64,000 bases of DNA from Flavobacterium sp. I3-2 (GTDB taxonomy: Bacteria; Bacteroidota; Bacteroidia; Flavobacteriales; Flavobacteriaceae): contig NZ_CP058306.1 in NCBI RefSeq assembly GCF_013389595.1, forward strand, positions 558,001 through 622,000, written 5' to 3'. How positions within the stretch are numbered: position 1 is the first letter of the stretch; each line of letters opens with the position of its first letter. Shown here in pieces: positions 46,180 to 55,420 of this stretch. A program made the position numbers and the translations under genes. The notes below the pieces were generated by a model. It did no database searches. It saw only the letters and a list, made by a program, of their open reading frames with translations, and was not told the origin of the DNA.

Positions 46180-46806
46180 TTATAAGTTTATAGCGTTAGT
46201 AAATTGTGCTTTCAAACGTTGATCGTGCGTTACAATAATCAACGCAGCTTTGTGTTCGTTTGCCAAATTAGAAAGAAGTTCTGCAACAATTTGTGCATTT
46301 TCGTCATCTAAACTTGACGTAGGTTCATCTGCCAAAATCACTTTTGGATTATTGATTAAAGCACGAGCAATATTTACACGTTGTTGCTGACCAATACTCA
46401 ATTGAGCTGGCAATTTATGTATTTGATTTTCTAAATCGAGTTGCGTTAAAAGTTGAATCGCTTTTTCTTTTGCCTTTTTCCCAGTTGCTAACCAAGAAGC
46501 CAAAATCACATTATCTAAAACCGACAAAGCTTCTACGAAATATGATTTTTGCAAAACCATTCCGATATTTTTTCCACGAAAAGCATCTAACTTAGATGGC
46601 GAGAGTTTTGATATTTCAGTTTCATCGATAAGAATACTACCTGATGTTGGCGTTAAAAGTCCGCCAAGTAAATGAAGTAATGTTGTTTTTCCTTTTCCTG
46701 AACTTCCGGTAATCAAAAGCGTTTCTCCAGATTTGCAAGCTAAATCAGGAAACGAAAAATTTTGTTTACTGTTATAAGAAAACTGAAGATTTTGAGTTGT
46801 AATCAT
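46180..46806 (-). CDS. ABC transporter ATP-binding protein (LolD/MacB type)
   Basis: The 208-residue ATPase has Walker A LITGSSGKGKTTLLHLLGGL, the Q-loop (GMVLQKSYFVEAL), the signature motif QLSIGQQQRVNIARAL, Walker B KVILADEPTSSLDDENAQIV and the H-loop IIVTHDQR. It is the partner of the FtsX-type permease whose ATG follows one base after the stop. The frame opens 11 codons earlier, but MITTQNLQFSYNSKQ is the canonical LolD-like start. Expected at the cytoplasmic side of the inner membrane. Confidence 0.9.
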   Translation of the reverse strand: MITTQNLQFSYNSKQNFSFPDLACKSGETLLITGSSGKGKTTLLHLLGGLLTPTSGSILIDETEISKLSPSKLDAFRGKNIGMVLQKSYFVEALSVLDNVILASWLATGKKAKEKAIQLLTQLDLENQIHKLPAQLSIGQQQRVNIARALINNPKVILADEPTSSLDDENAQIVAELLSNLANEHKAALIIVTHDQRLKAQFTNAINL

Positions 46807-46864
46807 TTCAAAAAGTTTGTTTCTAATAATAGCTTGCAATTTAAGAATTTAAATCCAAAATAAA

Positions 46865-47566
46865 TCATAAAATACCATCATCGGCAAAACTAAAATAATC
46901 ATATTCTGTAATGATGATGTGGTCTAATAATTTGATTTCTAAAACATTTCCGGCATCGGCAATTTTACGGGTGATATTTTTATCGGCTTCACTTGGTTTT
47001 AATTGACCTGAAGGATGATTATGAACTAAAATAATCGCGGTTGCAAAATGCTCTAACGCTTGTTTAAAAAGCAAACGAACATCAACCAAAGTTGCGGTTA
47101 AACCACCTTTTGAAAGTTGGATTTTCTGTATGATTTTATTGCTATTATTTAAAAGTAAAACCCAAAATTCCTCGTTTTGCAAGTCGCCAATCAAAGGTTG
47201 CATGTGTTCAAAAACATCTTTACTTGATTTGATTTGAGTGAGTTGTTTTGCTTCTTCTAAACGACGACGTTTACCGAGTTCTAAAGCTGCGATAATGGTA
47301 ATTGCTTTAGCTTCACCGATTCCTTTAAACTGAAGTAATTGCTGAATGGATTGTTTACCGAGTTGATTTAAATTGTTTTCGTTTGAAGCTAAAATACGTT
47401 TACATAAATCCACAGCCGATTCGTTTCTGCTTCCTGAACCAATTAAGATAGCCAAAAGTTCGGCATCACTTAAAGCAATTTTTCCTTTAAGCATGAGTTT
47501 TTCTCGTGGTTTATCATCTTCTGACCAATGTTTTATCGAGAAATGTTTATCTTGATAATCGTCCAT
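46865..47566 (-). CDS. radC: RadC family JAB-domain protein
   Basis: The 233-residue protein has an N-terminal helix-hairpin-helix domain (about residues 25-100; QQLLQFKGIGEAKAITIIAA) and a C-terminal JAB1/MPN metalloprotease-like domain. The JAMM motif is LVHNHPSGQLKPSEADKNIT. RadC was named for DNA repair in Escherichia coli, but that phenotype was later traced to another gene, so the true function is open. It is the likely first gene of the six-gene operon; the ATPase gene follows after 58 bases. Confidence 0.92.
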   Translation of the reverse strand: MDDYQDKHFSIKHWSEDDKPREKLMLKGKIALSDAELLAILIGSGSRNESAVDLCKRILASNENNLNQLGKQSIQQLLQFKGIGEAKAITIIAALELGKRRRLEEAKQLTQIKSSKDVFEHMQPLIGDLQNEEFWVLLLNNSNKIIQKIQLSKGGLTATLVDVRLLFKQALEHFATAIILVHNHPSGQLKPSEADKNITRKIADAGNVLEIKLLDHIIITEYDYFSFADDGIL

Positions 47567-47609
47567 ATTTCAACAACTTAATAACTAAAGTTACGAAATA
47601 GTTTTTGAT

Positions 47610-47912
47610 TTAAACTACAAATTCGATAACATAACGAACCAACAAAAGAAATATAGTTAACGTCCAAGGTAAAGTAGAAAAAACTAAAGACAAAAATTCT
47701 TTTGATTTAAAAGAATAACGATTTTCACGCCAATAATAAAAGGTAATCATTGGAAGTAAAAAAATTAACAATATATAAAGCATTGAAAAAATAACAAATC
47801 CTATTGTCTCTACAACTTTGTCATTTGGCACAAGATAAAAAACAAAGTACAAAAACAATCCTGCAAAAACACAACTAAACAAAAGCAAATAATCTGAAAG
47901 TTTATACTTCAT
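47610..47912 (-). CDS. Small membrane protein of unknown function
   Basis: The 100-residue protein consists mainly of three hydrophobic segments (YLLLFSCVFAGLFLYFVFYL; GFVIFSMLYILLIFLLPMIT; LPWTLTIFLLLVRYVIEFVV) with short charged loops. It should lie in the inner membrane. It follows the next unknown membrane gene by 20 bases and precedes radC by 43. No family is recognised. The length and the coherent membrane pattern support it as real. Confidence 0.6.
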   Translation of the reverse strand: MKYKLSDYLLLFSCVFAGLFLYFVFYLVPNDKVVETIGFVIFSMLYILLIFLLPMITFYYWRENRYSFKSKEFLSLVFSTLPWTLTIFLLLVRYVIEFVV

Positions 47913-47932
47913 AAATAATCTATATAGTTAAT

Positions 47933-48499
47933 TTATTTCAATCGATTCAGCGTTTCAATATCTAACAAACCTAAATCGTAATAATGCTTAAATTCATTTC
48001 TAAAGTATTTTAAATGAATTTCACTATTCTGTATGAATTGAATTTTTTCTTTCACACCGCCTCTGTAATGTATGATTAAATAATTAGAAATTCCATAAGA
48101 ATTTGACGGACGAAATCTACTTGGTGAAAACTTATCAACATAATCGTAGTTTGAAATATCTAATCGATAAACATTAGTAAAATCAAATAATTTTCCGTTT
48201 ACATCAATATAATCTCGATAAAAATGTAGTTTACCAATCACCGTGAATGCAACATTTTCATAACGAAAATAATTTCCAACATTTACATAAGTAACATAAA
48301 ACATTACTAAGAAAATCACAGAATAGAATAACACGTTAGTTAATGAATTATTTGGAAAATAACTTTCTAAAATCCAAGCAAGTACGATAATTAAAAAAAT
48401 TAAAATTAAAGATTTTGTTTCCATAAAAGCATAGAACTTATTTGGTGGCGTATCTGAAACTTCAACTATTTTAAAACCTTCTTCGGGATAAATTCTCAT
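47933..48499 (-). CDS. Membrane protein of unknown function with a possible PH-like domain
   Basis: The 188-residue protein has two adjacent transmembrane segments (ILIFLIIVLAWILESYF and LFYSVIFLVMFYVTYVNVG, about residues 33-75). A soluble beta-rich region of about 110 residues follows (RYENVAFTVIGKLHFYRDYI; YLIIHYRGGVKEKIQF) and ends in a helix. That layout resembles bacterial PH-like membrane proteins, but I cannot confirm it. It is probably co-transcribed with the next small membrane gene. Confidence 0.6.
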   Translation of the reverse strand: MRIYPEEGFKIVEVSDTPPNKFYAFMETKSLILIFLIIVLAWILESYFPNNSLTNVLFYSVIFLVMFYVTYVNVGNYFRYENVAFTVIGKLHFYRDYIDVNGKLFDFTNVYRLDISNYDYVDKFSPSRFRPSNSYGISNYLIIHYRGGVKEKIQFIQNSEIHLKYFRNEFKHYYDLGLLDIETLNRLK

Positions 48500-48575
48500 G
48501 AGTTAAATTTAAATTAAAAAAAAACAATCCTAAGCATTACATCTAAAAAATTAATTTAGTATCCTTTTTTAACAT

Positions 48576-48583
48576 TAGATTTG
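48576..48583 (+). promoter_or_regulatory. Putative -7 promoter element for the gene at 48599
   Basis: TAGATTTG fits TAnnTTTG, 15 bases before the ATG. No clear -33 element. It supports transcription of the gene separately from its divergent neighbour. Confidence 0.45.
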
Positions 48584-48598
48584 TAAATAGAAACTCAA

Positions 48599-49291
48599 AT
48601 GCGATTTATGAAAAAGTATAAAATATTGTATATTATTCTTTCCGTTTTTCTTATTTATTTCATTTATAAAATAACTCTTTTTTTTATAAATGAAAATGCT
48701 ATTGAATTTAAAAAAGATTACCCCAGCTTAATTATACAAGACATTATCCCTATTAATAAAGACAGAATTACATATTTAAACAGTTGTTACATAAAAGATA
48801 AATATGCAGGTGAGAACGTATTAATTGATAATAAATTCTATCTTCAAATAACTTTATTGGGGACTTCAAATAAAAAATTTGATATTACTAAAATCGATAA
48901 AGAAATTGAGATAAAGGCTCCTAATTTATTTTATAATCCTGAATATTTAGATTTAGTGGGAGGTTATATAAATGTGAGTAAATATCCATTCAATAATCCA
49001 AATCTTTTTTTTACAAGTAACGCATCTTCTATTCGTACTAATGAAAACATTTTTTTTGAACTAGAAATTGAATCTGGCTATTTTGATAAAATGCCAAGTG
49101 TTTTAGAACCTACAAATATTTTTATTTCTTTTGGTAATATAAATGAAGCTTATTTGGGTATTATTTTTTACACGAAATATAATTCTGTTAGTTTTATAAA
49201 TCATAATGGAAATTTATATCTATTAAATTTAACCCCTTTAAAAGGAGTAAGTTTTAAAAGTCTACACGAATTAATAAATCAACAAACCTGA
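48599..49291 (+). CDS. Membrane-anchored protein of unknown function
   Basis: The 230-residue protein has one N-terminal transmembrane helix or uncleaved signal (YKILYIILSVFLIYFIYKIT). The soluble part is probably periplasmic and rich in Asn, Ile and Phe with beta-strand character (FYLQITLLGTSNKKFDITKI; NIFFELEIESGYFDKMPSVL). No cysteine pair beyond one residue and no known motif. The start could also be the ATG three codons later. It is the only plus-strand gene between 43.3 and 63.7 kb and is the most AT-rich gene nearby, so later acquisition is possible. Confidence 0.65.
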   Translation: MRFMKKYKILYIILSVFLIYFIYKITLFFINENAIEFKKDYPSLIIQDIIPINKDRITYLNSCYIKDKYAGENVLIDNKFYLQITLLGTSNKKFDITKIDKEIEIKAPNLFYNPEYLDLVGGYINVSKYPFNNPNLFFTSNASSIRTNENIFFELEIESGYFDKMPSVLEPTNIFISFGNINEAYLGIIFYTKYNSVSFINHNGNLYLLNLTPLKGVSFKSLHELINQQT

Positions 49292-49320
49292 AATATTGAA
49301 CATCTGAAAAAAAATCACAA

Positions 49321-49350
49321 AAAAAGCGACCTTTAAAAAGTCGCTTTTGT
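49321..49350. terminator. Bidirectional terminator between the unknown gene and the Mur ligase gene
   Basis: AAAAGCGAC / GTCGCTTTT stem with an A/T loop and flanking A- and T-runs, between two convergent stops. Confidence 0.85.
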
Positions 49351-49351
49351 T

Positions 49352-50707
49352 TTATGAAATTATCGTTTGAACTTCGTCAAAATCTAAACCTCCGTAATTT
49401 CCAGAACTCATTAACAAAAGAACCGAATCATTAAACGGTTGTTCTTTTAAGAAATTCTGAAATTCTGTTGGATTGGTATAAACAATTAAATCGTTTCTGT
49501 TAAAAGCCGATTCAATTTGTGTTTTAGAAATTTCTTCTAATTTTTTAATAGCAACAGCATCTGGCGAATAGAAAACAACTGCAACATCAGCAGCATCTAA
49601 AGCACCTTCATATTGCGATAAGAATTCGGCATTTAAACTCGAATACGTATGCAATTCTAAACATGCAATTAATTTCTTATTCGGATATTGTTTTTTAACC
49701 GCTTGTGTTGTCGCACTAACTTTACTTGGCGAATGTGCAAAATCTTTATAAGCAACAGCAGATGAAGTTTCTGCAATTTTCTCTAAACGTTTTGCCGCAC
49801 CTTTAAAACTTTGAATGGCTTCATAGAAATCTTCTTCATCGATTCCCATGTTTTGGCAAATCCATTTTGCACCGGCTAAATTATTTAAATTATGCGCTCC
49901 AAAAACTTCAATTGGCATTGGACCATCTGGAGTTTCTAAAAGTGTAACACCATTTTCAATCGTATATTCTGGAGTTTCGTAAGGCATTTTACGAATTGGC
50001 TTTGTAGCTTCTTCAACAATCTGTTTAACCGTTGCATCTTCTTCGTTATAAACTAAAATTCCGCCATCGGTAATTTTATCAATGAAGATTTTAAATTGGT
50101 CTACGTAATTTTCAAACGTTGGAAACACATTGATATGGTCCCAAGCAATTCCGCTAATTAAAGCGATATTTGGTTGATACAAATGAAACTTCGGACGTAA
50201 ATCTGTTGGAGAAGATAAATATTCATCCCCTTCCAAAACAATAAAATCGTTATTTTCTGTTAAATGCACCATGGTTTTAAAACCTTCTAATTGCGCACCA
50301 ACTAAATAATCTACCGCGCGATTGTGGTAATGCATCACGTGAAGCACCATCGAAGTAATCGTTGTTTTACCGTGTGAACCACCAATAACTACACGTGTTT
50401 TATTTTTTGAATGTTCGAAAATAAATTCGGGATATGAATAAATATGTAAACCTAATTCTTGTGCTTTTAAAAGCTCAGGATTATCAGCTTTTGCGTGCAT
50501 TCCTAAAATAACCGCATCGATGTCAGAAGTTATTTTATCTGCAAACCAACCCATTTGTTCTGGTAATAAACCTTCGTTTTGTAAACGGGTTTTCGAAGGT
50601 TCAAAAATAGCATCGTCACTTCCGGTAACTACATCACCTTTTTCATGTAAAGCTAATGCTAAATTGTGCATAGCGCTTCCGCCAATTGCTATAAAATGTA
50701 CACGCAT
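49352..50707 (-). CDS. mpl: Mpl-like Mur ligase (UDP-N-acetylmuramate:tripeptide ligase)
   Basis: Mpl links recovered L-Ala-D-Glu-diaminopimelate tripeptide to UDP-MurNAc in the cytoplasm and so recycles cell wall. The 451-residue protein has the N-terminal nucleotide-binding domain (MRVHFIAIGGSAMHNLALAL), the ATP P-loop VVIGGSHGKTTITSMVLHVM (about residues 105-124), the central ligase domain with GDEYLSSPTDLRPKF and HINVFPTFENY, and a C-terminal domain with KDFAHSPSKV. MurC is similar in sequence, but the start IHFIAIGG-like and the GDEY motif favour Mpl. Some related flavobacterial genes are only called peptidoglycan synthetase. Confidence 0.85.
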   Translation of the reverse strand: MRVHFIAIGGSAMHNLALALHEKGDVVTGSDDAIFEPSKTRLQNEGLLPEQMGWFADKITSDIDAVILGMHAKADNPELLKAQELGLHIYSYPEFIFEHSKNKTRVVIGGSHGKTTITSMVLHVMHYHNRAVDYLVGAQLEGFKTMVHLTENNDFIVLEGDEYLSSPTDLRPKFHLYQPNIALISGIAWDHINVFPTFENYVDQFKIFIDKITDGGILVYNEEDATVKQIVEEATKPIRKMPYETPEYTIENGVTLLETPDGPMPIEVFGAHNLNNLAGAKWICQNMGIDEEDFYEAIQSFKGAAKRLEKIAETSSAVAYKDFAHSPSKVSATTQAVKKQYPNKKLIACLELHTYSSLNAEFLSQYEGALDAADVAVVFYSPDAVAIKKLEEISKTQIESAFNRNDLIVYTNPTEFQNFLKEQPFNDSVLLLMSSGNYGGLDFDEVQTIIS

Positions 50708-50758
50708 TTGATTTCTGTTTTTTAATCTAAAATAGTAGCGTAAATCTACAATTTTTTT

Positions 50759-53086
50759 TTATTTATTAAATTCAATATAATCTCTAAAATAACCACATTC
50801 ATTGATTACTTCTTGATAATATTTGGTATCGGCATAATTTTCCTTCAAACTCTTAAAACTATTCCAATCTAAGAATTTTTGACTAGATTTCATCTTGTTG
50901 AATTTTTTAAAACCCATACTGTTTTTAGAAAAATAATTATTACGTTCAATCTTAGCCAACATAAAAGTTGCCTTAGCACGTTGTTCATCATTTTGAGCAG
51001 CATTCAAGGCGATATTATAATATTTAAAAGCTTGATTGAAATCTAAAACAACATTTGCATTTTCAACATCAACAGCTAAATTAGAATTCGACAAATTATT
51101 ATTAATTATAGGATTATAATAAAAAGCTCTTGCATTACCGTAATAAGACGTATTATAATATGCATTTCCGATTAACAAAGCATTATTAAAAACATCTTGA
51201 TTATTATCAATATTAGTCTGCATTTCTTTCATTTTCAAAAGCATCGTCAAAGGTGTATATTTTACCTTTTGTACAGCTTCATGGTCACAATCGCTACAAT
51301 CAGAAATTCTTCCGTTAAACGGATTTCCAAATAACTCTTTTAATGGGCTTTCTAAATTTCCACTATTTTCAACTTCATATCTTCTTGTATCGTAATTAAA
51401 AAAACGAATTGGCATTGGTTTCATTTTATGATAAAATGCAATAGCTTCGTCTATATTTCCAGATTGATATAAATAAATTGCTTTGCATTGATATAAATCA
51501 TTAATGCTATGTTTGTAAACTTTGACAAATAATTTTTCGAAATCGGATTTATTCTTTTTTTCAAAAAGCTGAATCATTTTATCTAGATTTTTTTCTTGAA
51601 TAATGAAACTTTTATCTGAATAAATAAGTTCTGACATTAAACCATTGCTTTGATTTTTATATAAAACCGAAAGATATTTTTTTATCCAAACGGTAGCATA
51701 ATCAATTCGTAAAGTTCCAAAACTTAAATCATTTTCTGTATTTAAATAGAGCCAATTTAAATCATCAATTAAAGCTTTTTCATTATTTGAATTTGCTTTA
51801 TTTAATTGAGAGATTTTATTAATTAACTGAAACAAGCGAATTTGATTTTTAGCTAATTGATTATCTTTATTAATATTTTCAGAAGCTGCTATAAATTGCT
51901 TATCTGCTTCTTTGAAATTTCCTTGAAAAACATTTAAATATCCAGTTGCTAAATTCCATATTTCAGGATTACGAAGTTTATTTGGTTGTGCAGTAACTTC
52001 ACAAATCCATTTAAATTGATTTTGATTTATTGCCCTTTTTACTTCTTTGTGATATTTATTTAATGAATTTAATTCCTTTTCTTGATAAACATTTATATTA
52101 CTTTCTTGATTATTTACCCAACGAGAAAGTAAGAAATTTATATGCTCGCTTTGAGAATCGATTTTATAAATCTCTTGCATCGCTTTAAACTCATCGGTAT
52201 AATAACCATAAATTGCCCACAATGATGCTTTAATTTCTTTAGTCGGAGCTGACTCCACTTGCTTTAAAAAAGTAGTTTCATCTTCTGGATGAAAAAAGAA
52301 AAGAGCATTTTTTCTCAGTTTAGGAATTTCATCAAAAATTTGAGCATATAAAACATTAGACTTATTATAATTACGTTGTTTATAAAAAACTCCAGCAACA
52401 TATTCCAAAGCTTTATAATACAATAAATTTTTAGGTTGGTTTTTAGAAGTTGAATCAAAAAAAGTAATTACATCATTCGGATTATAGGAATAAAATTTAG
52501 CTTTCATTAACTGAAACCAAATGCGATTCTTATAAAAATCACTTCTATTTTCTAATTGATTATAATATTCTTCAATTGTAGCAATCGTTTTTGAATCTAA
52601 ACTTTTGTATTCGTTATTATCATAATCCCAATAATAATCATACCGAATTGAAAATTTTTCTATTTCTTTGGCTATTTGCAAAAATTCTAAAAAGTCTTTA
52701 GCTTCTTGATTTTTTAGATTTAATTGATATTTCGCATCCTTAACTGATTCTTTATTTATCAACTTAGGAATATATTGAACTGCTGTATCATTTAACAGAT
52801 AATATGCAATTGCATCTTTAGATTCGGACTTTCCAATATAATTTGACCAATCCGAAACAAAATCAGAATTAAATCGATTAACATTATCCAAATTTTCGTA
52901 ACCATAAAACAAATCTTGAGGCGCATAAAACATGGATTGATACGATTCATCAACAACCGCTTCGGGTGTAAACATGGATTGATAATCATAACCAAACCAT
53001 TCAATATAACCACAGGCGTAAACATATATTCCTAAACTAGAAATAATCATGAAAAACGTCAACCCTATCTTTTTAAAAATCTTCAT
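50759..53086 (-). CDS. Large exported protein of unknown function, paralogue B
   Basis: The 775-residue protein has an N-terminal hydrophobic leader ending VYACGY, where the cysteine may be lipidated although the lipobox is atypical. The following GYDYQSMFTPEAVVDESYQ is shared with the upstream neighbour. The body is almost all helix with TPR-like spacing (YYKALEYVAGVFYKQRNYNK; AIYLYQSGNIDEAIAFYHKM). Near residue 600 lies GNPFNGRISDCSDCDHEAVQ, with two cysteines and a histidine, and INECGYFRDYIEF closes the protein. It lies 15 bases after paralogue A. The function is unknown; a scaffold in the envelope is plausible. Confidence 0.8.
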   Translation of the reverse strand: MKIFKKIGLTFFMIISSLGIYVYACGYIEWFGYDYQSMFTPEAVVDESYQSMFYAPQDLFYGYENLDNVNRFNSDFVSDWSNYIGKSESKDAIAYYLLNDTAVQYIPKLINKESVKDAKYQLNLKNQEAKDFLEFLQIAKEIEKFSIRYDYYWDYDNNEYKSLDSKTIATIEEYYNQLENRSDFYKNRIWFQLMKAKFYSYNPNDVITFFDSTSKNQPKNLLYYKALEYVAGVFYKQRNYNKSNVLYAQIFDEIPKLRKNALFFFHPEDETTFLKQVESAPTKEIKASLWAIYGYYTDEFKAMQEIYKIDSQSEHINFLLSRWVNNQESNINVYQEKELNSLNKYHKEVKRAINQNQFKWICEVTAQPNKLRNPEIWNLATGYLNVFQGNFKEADKQFIAASENINKDNQLAKNQIRLFQLINKISQLNKANSNNEKALIDDLNWLYLNTENDLSFGTLRIDYATVWIKKYLSVLYKNQSNGLMSELIYSDKSFIIQEKNLDKMIQLFEKKNKSDFEKLFVKVYKHSINDLYQCKAIYLYQSGNIDEAIAFYHKMKPMPIRFFNYDTRRYEVENSGNLESPLKELFGNPFNGRISDCSDCDHEAVQKVKYTPLTMLLKMKEMQTNIDNNQDVFNNALLIGNAYYNTSYYGNARAFYYNPIINNNLSNSNLAVDVENANVVLDFNQAFKYYNIALNAAQNDEQRAKATFMLAKIERNNYFSKNSMGFKKFNKMKSSQKFLDWNSFKSLKENYADTKYYQEVINECGYFRDYIEFNK

Positions 53087-53101
53087 GTTTTATGCAAACT
53101 T

Positions 53102-55420
53102 TTATTTTTCTATACCTAAATACTTTCTAAAATAACCACATTCTTTGATTACTTCTTGATAATATTTGGTATCAGCATAATTTTCTTTTAACTGTTTAAA
53201 ACCGTTCCATTTTTTAAACATGACATCGCCATATCCCCAATATCTATCTGTACTAAAATATTGATTGTAATAAAAATCATTACGTTCAACTTTTGCAAGC
53301 ATATAAGTAATTTTGGCTCGTTGTTCGTTATCAGTTGCAGCTTTAAAAGCTATTTCATAATATTTCTTAGCTTGAGATAAATCAAATAATTTATGCTGAT
53401 TTTCTTTAGATATATAATTACTTCCATCTTCTCCGAAAATAGCATTGTAATAAAACGAACGTGCATTTCCGTAATACGAAGTATTGTAATACGCATTTGC
53501 TAGTAACAACGCATTGTTATACACATCGTTACCGACTTCGACATTTGTACGCATTTCTTTCATTTTACGAAGCATATCTAAACTCGAATATTTTACAGAT
53601 TGCTTCGCTTGATGATCGCAATCGTTACAATCTTTAATTTTTCCGTTAAACGGATTTCCGTAAAGTTCGCGTTTGTTGTAGTCGACAAAATCTGTTACAT
53701 ATTTACTAGAATCGTAATTATAAGTACGCATTTTAATTGGATATATTTTCTCGAACATCGCAATAGCTTCATCTAACTTACCAGCATAATACAGATTAAT
53801 TGCTCTGCATTCGTAAATATCGCTGATGTTATACGGATACAAACCAACAAACAATTCTTCCCAAGCGGTTTTATTTTTCTTTAAGAAGAAGCTTTCCATC
53901 GCATTTCCGTTTTTCTCATTTTCATAAAAAACCTTGTCCGATTTTAGAATTTCAGACATCACCAAATCGCCTTGACTTTTATACACCGATGATAAATAAT
54001 TTTTAACCCAACTGATTGCATAATTAGAACGGAAAGGATTTTGATAATCGTACTTTTCTGGAACTTCATACAACAACCAATTTAAATCTTCAATTAAAGT
54101 TGCTTCTTCTTTTAAAGAAATGGTTTTTACTTGCGAAACTTTATTAATCAAATTCATCAATCGGATTTGATTTTTTGCTAATTGGTCGCCAGCTTTCACA
54201 TAAATTTTAGCTTGGTCAAATTGTTTTTCTGCAACTTTAAAATTTCCTTGAAACGTATTCAAATATCCCGAAGCTAAATACCATAATTCAGGATTTTGAA
54301 GCAAGTCTGGTTTTGAAGCAACTTCATTAATCCATTTAAATTGTTTTTGATTGATGGCTTTAGCTACTTCTTTATGATAATTTCCTGGTGTAGAAATCGC
54401 TTTTTCTTGATAGATATTAATCGAATTTTCTTGAATATTTACCCAACGTGTCAACAAGAAATTGATATGTTCGCTCTTCGAATCGATTTTATAAATCTCT
54501 TGCATGGCTTTAAACTCATCGGCATAATAACCATAAATTGCCCACATTGCAGCTTTAACTTCTTTGGTTGGAGCTGATTCTACTTGCTTAAAAAAAGTAG
54601 CTTCATCTTCTGGATGAAAATTATACAATGCTTCTTGTCTTAACTGAGGAACTTTATCAAAAATCTCCGCAAACAAAACATTGGATTTATCATAGTTTTT
54701 CTTCTGATAATAAACTCCAGCAACATAACCTAAAGCACGATAATACAATAAGTTTTTAGGTTGACTGGCTTGTGTTGCATCAAAAAAAGTAACCGCGTCA
54801 TTTACATTGTTCGAATAAAACTTGGCTTTCATTAACTGAAACCAAATTCTGTTTTTATAAAAATCGTCTTTGCTTCCTAATTTATTATAATAATCTTCGA
54901 TTGTTGAAACGATTTTAGCATCTGCTTTTTCTTGATTCTTATTTTCGTAATCCCAATAACTATAAGAATTTGTAGCATATTGTTCTACTTTTTTGGCAAT
55001 TTGAAGAAACTCAAGAAAATTTTTAGCTTCTTGATTTTTTAGATTCAAACTATATTTTGCGCCAGAAACCGATTGTTTATTAATCAATTTAGGAATGTAT
55101 TGCGCAGCGGTATCATTCAATAAATAATAAGAAATAGCAGCTTTTGGTTCTGATTTACCAATATAATTTGTCCAATCAGAAACGATATCATCTTTAAATT
55201 TAGTCGTATAATCTTCTAATGGATTATAATTATAAAATAAATTGTACGAATCAAAAAACATAGGTTTGTACGATTTATCTACAAATGTTTCAGGTGCAAA
55301 CATCGAATTAAAATCGTTGCCCCACCAACCATCGGCACAACCGTAAGAATAAACTCCGTAACCAAAAACGGATAACAAACTAAAACTTAGTAACGACTTT
55401 CTTAAAAAATTCATTTTCAT
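53102..55420 (-). CDS. Large exported protein of unknown function, paralogue A
   Basis: The 772-residue protein is the tandem partner of the next gene and aligns along its whole length. Shared blocks include KNRIWFQLMKAKFYS, VESAPTKE, YNTSYYGNAR and KYYQEVI. It has an N-terminal leader ending YSYGCADGWWG (possible but atypical lipobox), the same FNSMFAPETFVDKSYKPMF start of the mature part, TPR-like helices, GNPFNGKIKDCNDCDHQAKQ near residue 600, and ends KECGYFRKYLGIEK. The frame is open to 55450, but MKMNFLRKS at 55420 is the sensible signal peptide start. The start overlaps the end of the lipoprotein gene by 41 bases. Confidence 0.8.
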   Translation of the reverse strand: MKMNFLRKSLLSFSLLSVFGYGVYSYGCADGWWGNDFNSMFAPETFVDKSYKPMFFDSYNLFYNYNPLEDYTTKFKDDIVSDWTNYIGKSEPKAAISYYLLNDTAAQYIPKLINKQSVSGAKYSLNLKNQEAKNFLEFLQIAKKVEQYATNSYSYWDYENKNQEKADAKIVSTIEDYYNKLGSKDDFYKNRIWFQLMKAKFYSNNVNDAVTFFDATQASQPKNLLYYRALGYVAGVYYQKKNYDKSNVLFAEIFDKVPQLRQEALYNFHPEDEATFFKQVESAPTKEVKAAMWAIYGYYADEFKAMQEIYKIDSKSEHINFLLTRWVNIQENSINIYQEKAISTPGNYHKEVAKAINQKQFKWINEVASKPDLLQNPELWYLASGYLNTFQGNFKVAEKQFDQAKIYVKAGDQLAKNQIRLMNLINKVSQVKTISLKEEATLIEDLNWLLYEVPEKYDYQNPFRSNYAISWVKNYLSSVYKSQGDLVMSEILKSDKVFYENEKNGNAMESFFLKKNKTAWEELFVGLYPYNISDIYECRAINLYYAGKLDEAIAMFEKIYPIKMRTYNYDSSKYVTDFVDYNKRELYGNPFNGKIKDCNDCDHQAKQSVKYSSLDMLRKMKEMRTNVEVGNDVYNNALLLANAYYNTSYYGNARSFYYNAIFGEDGSNYISKENQHKLFDLSQAKKYYEIAFKAATDNEQRAKITYMLAKVERNDFYYNQYFSTDRYWGYGDVMFKKWNGFKQLKENYADTKYYQEVIKECGYFRKYLGIEK

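Noticed and set aside
52792..53025. 77-codon frame on the same strand as paralogue B in another frame
   Set aside because: Out-of-frame shadow of the paralogue N-terminus; the composition is not that of a protein.
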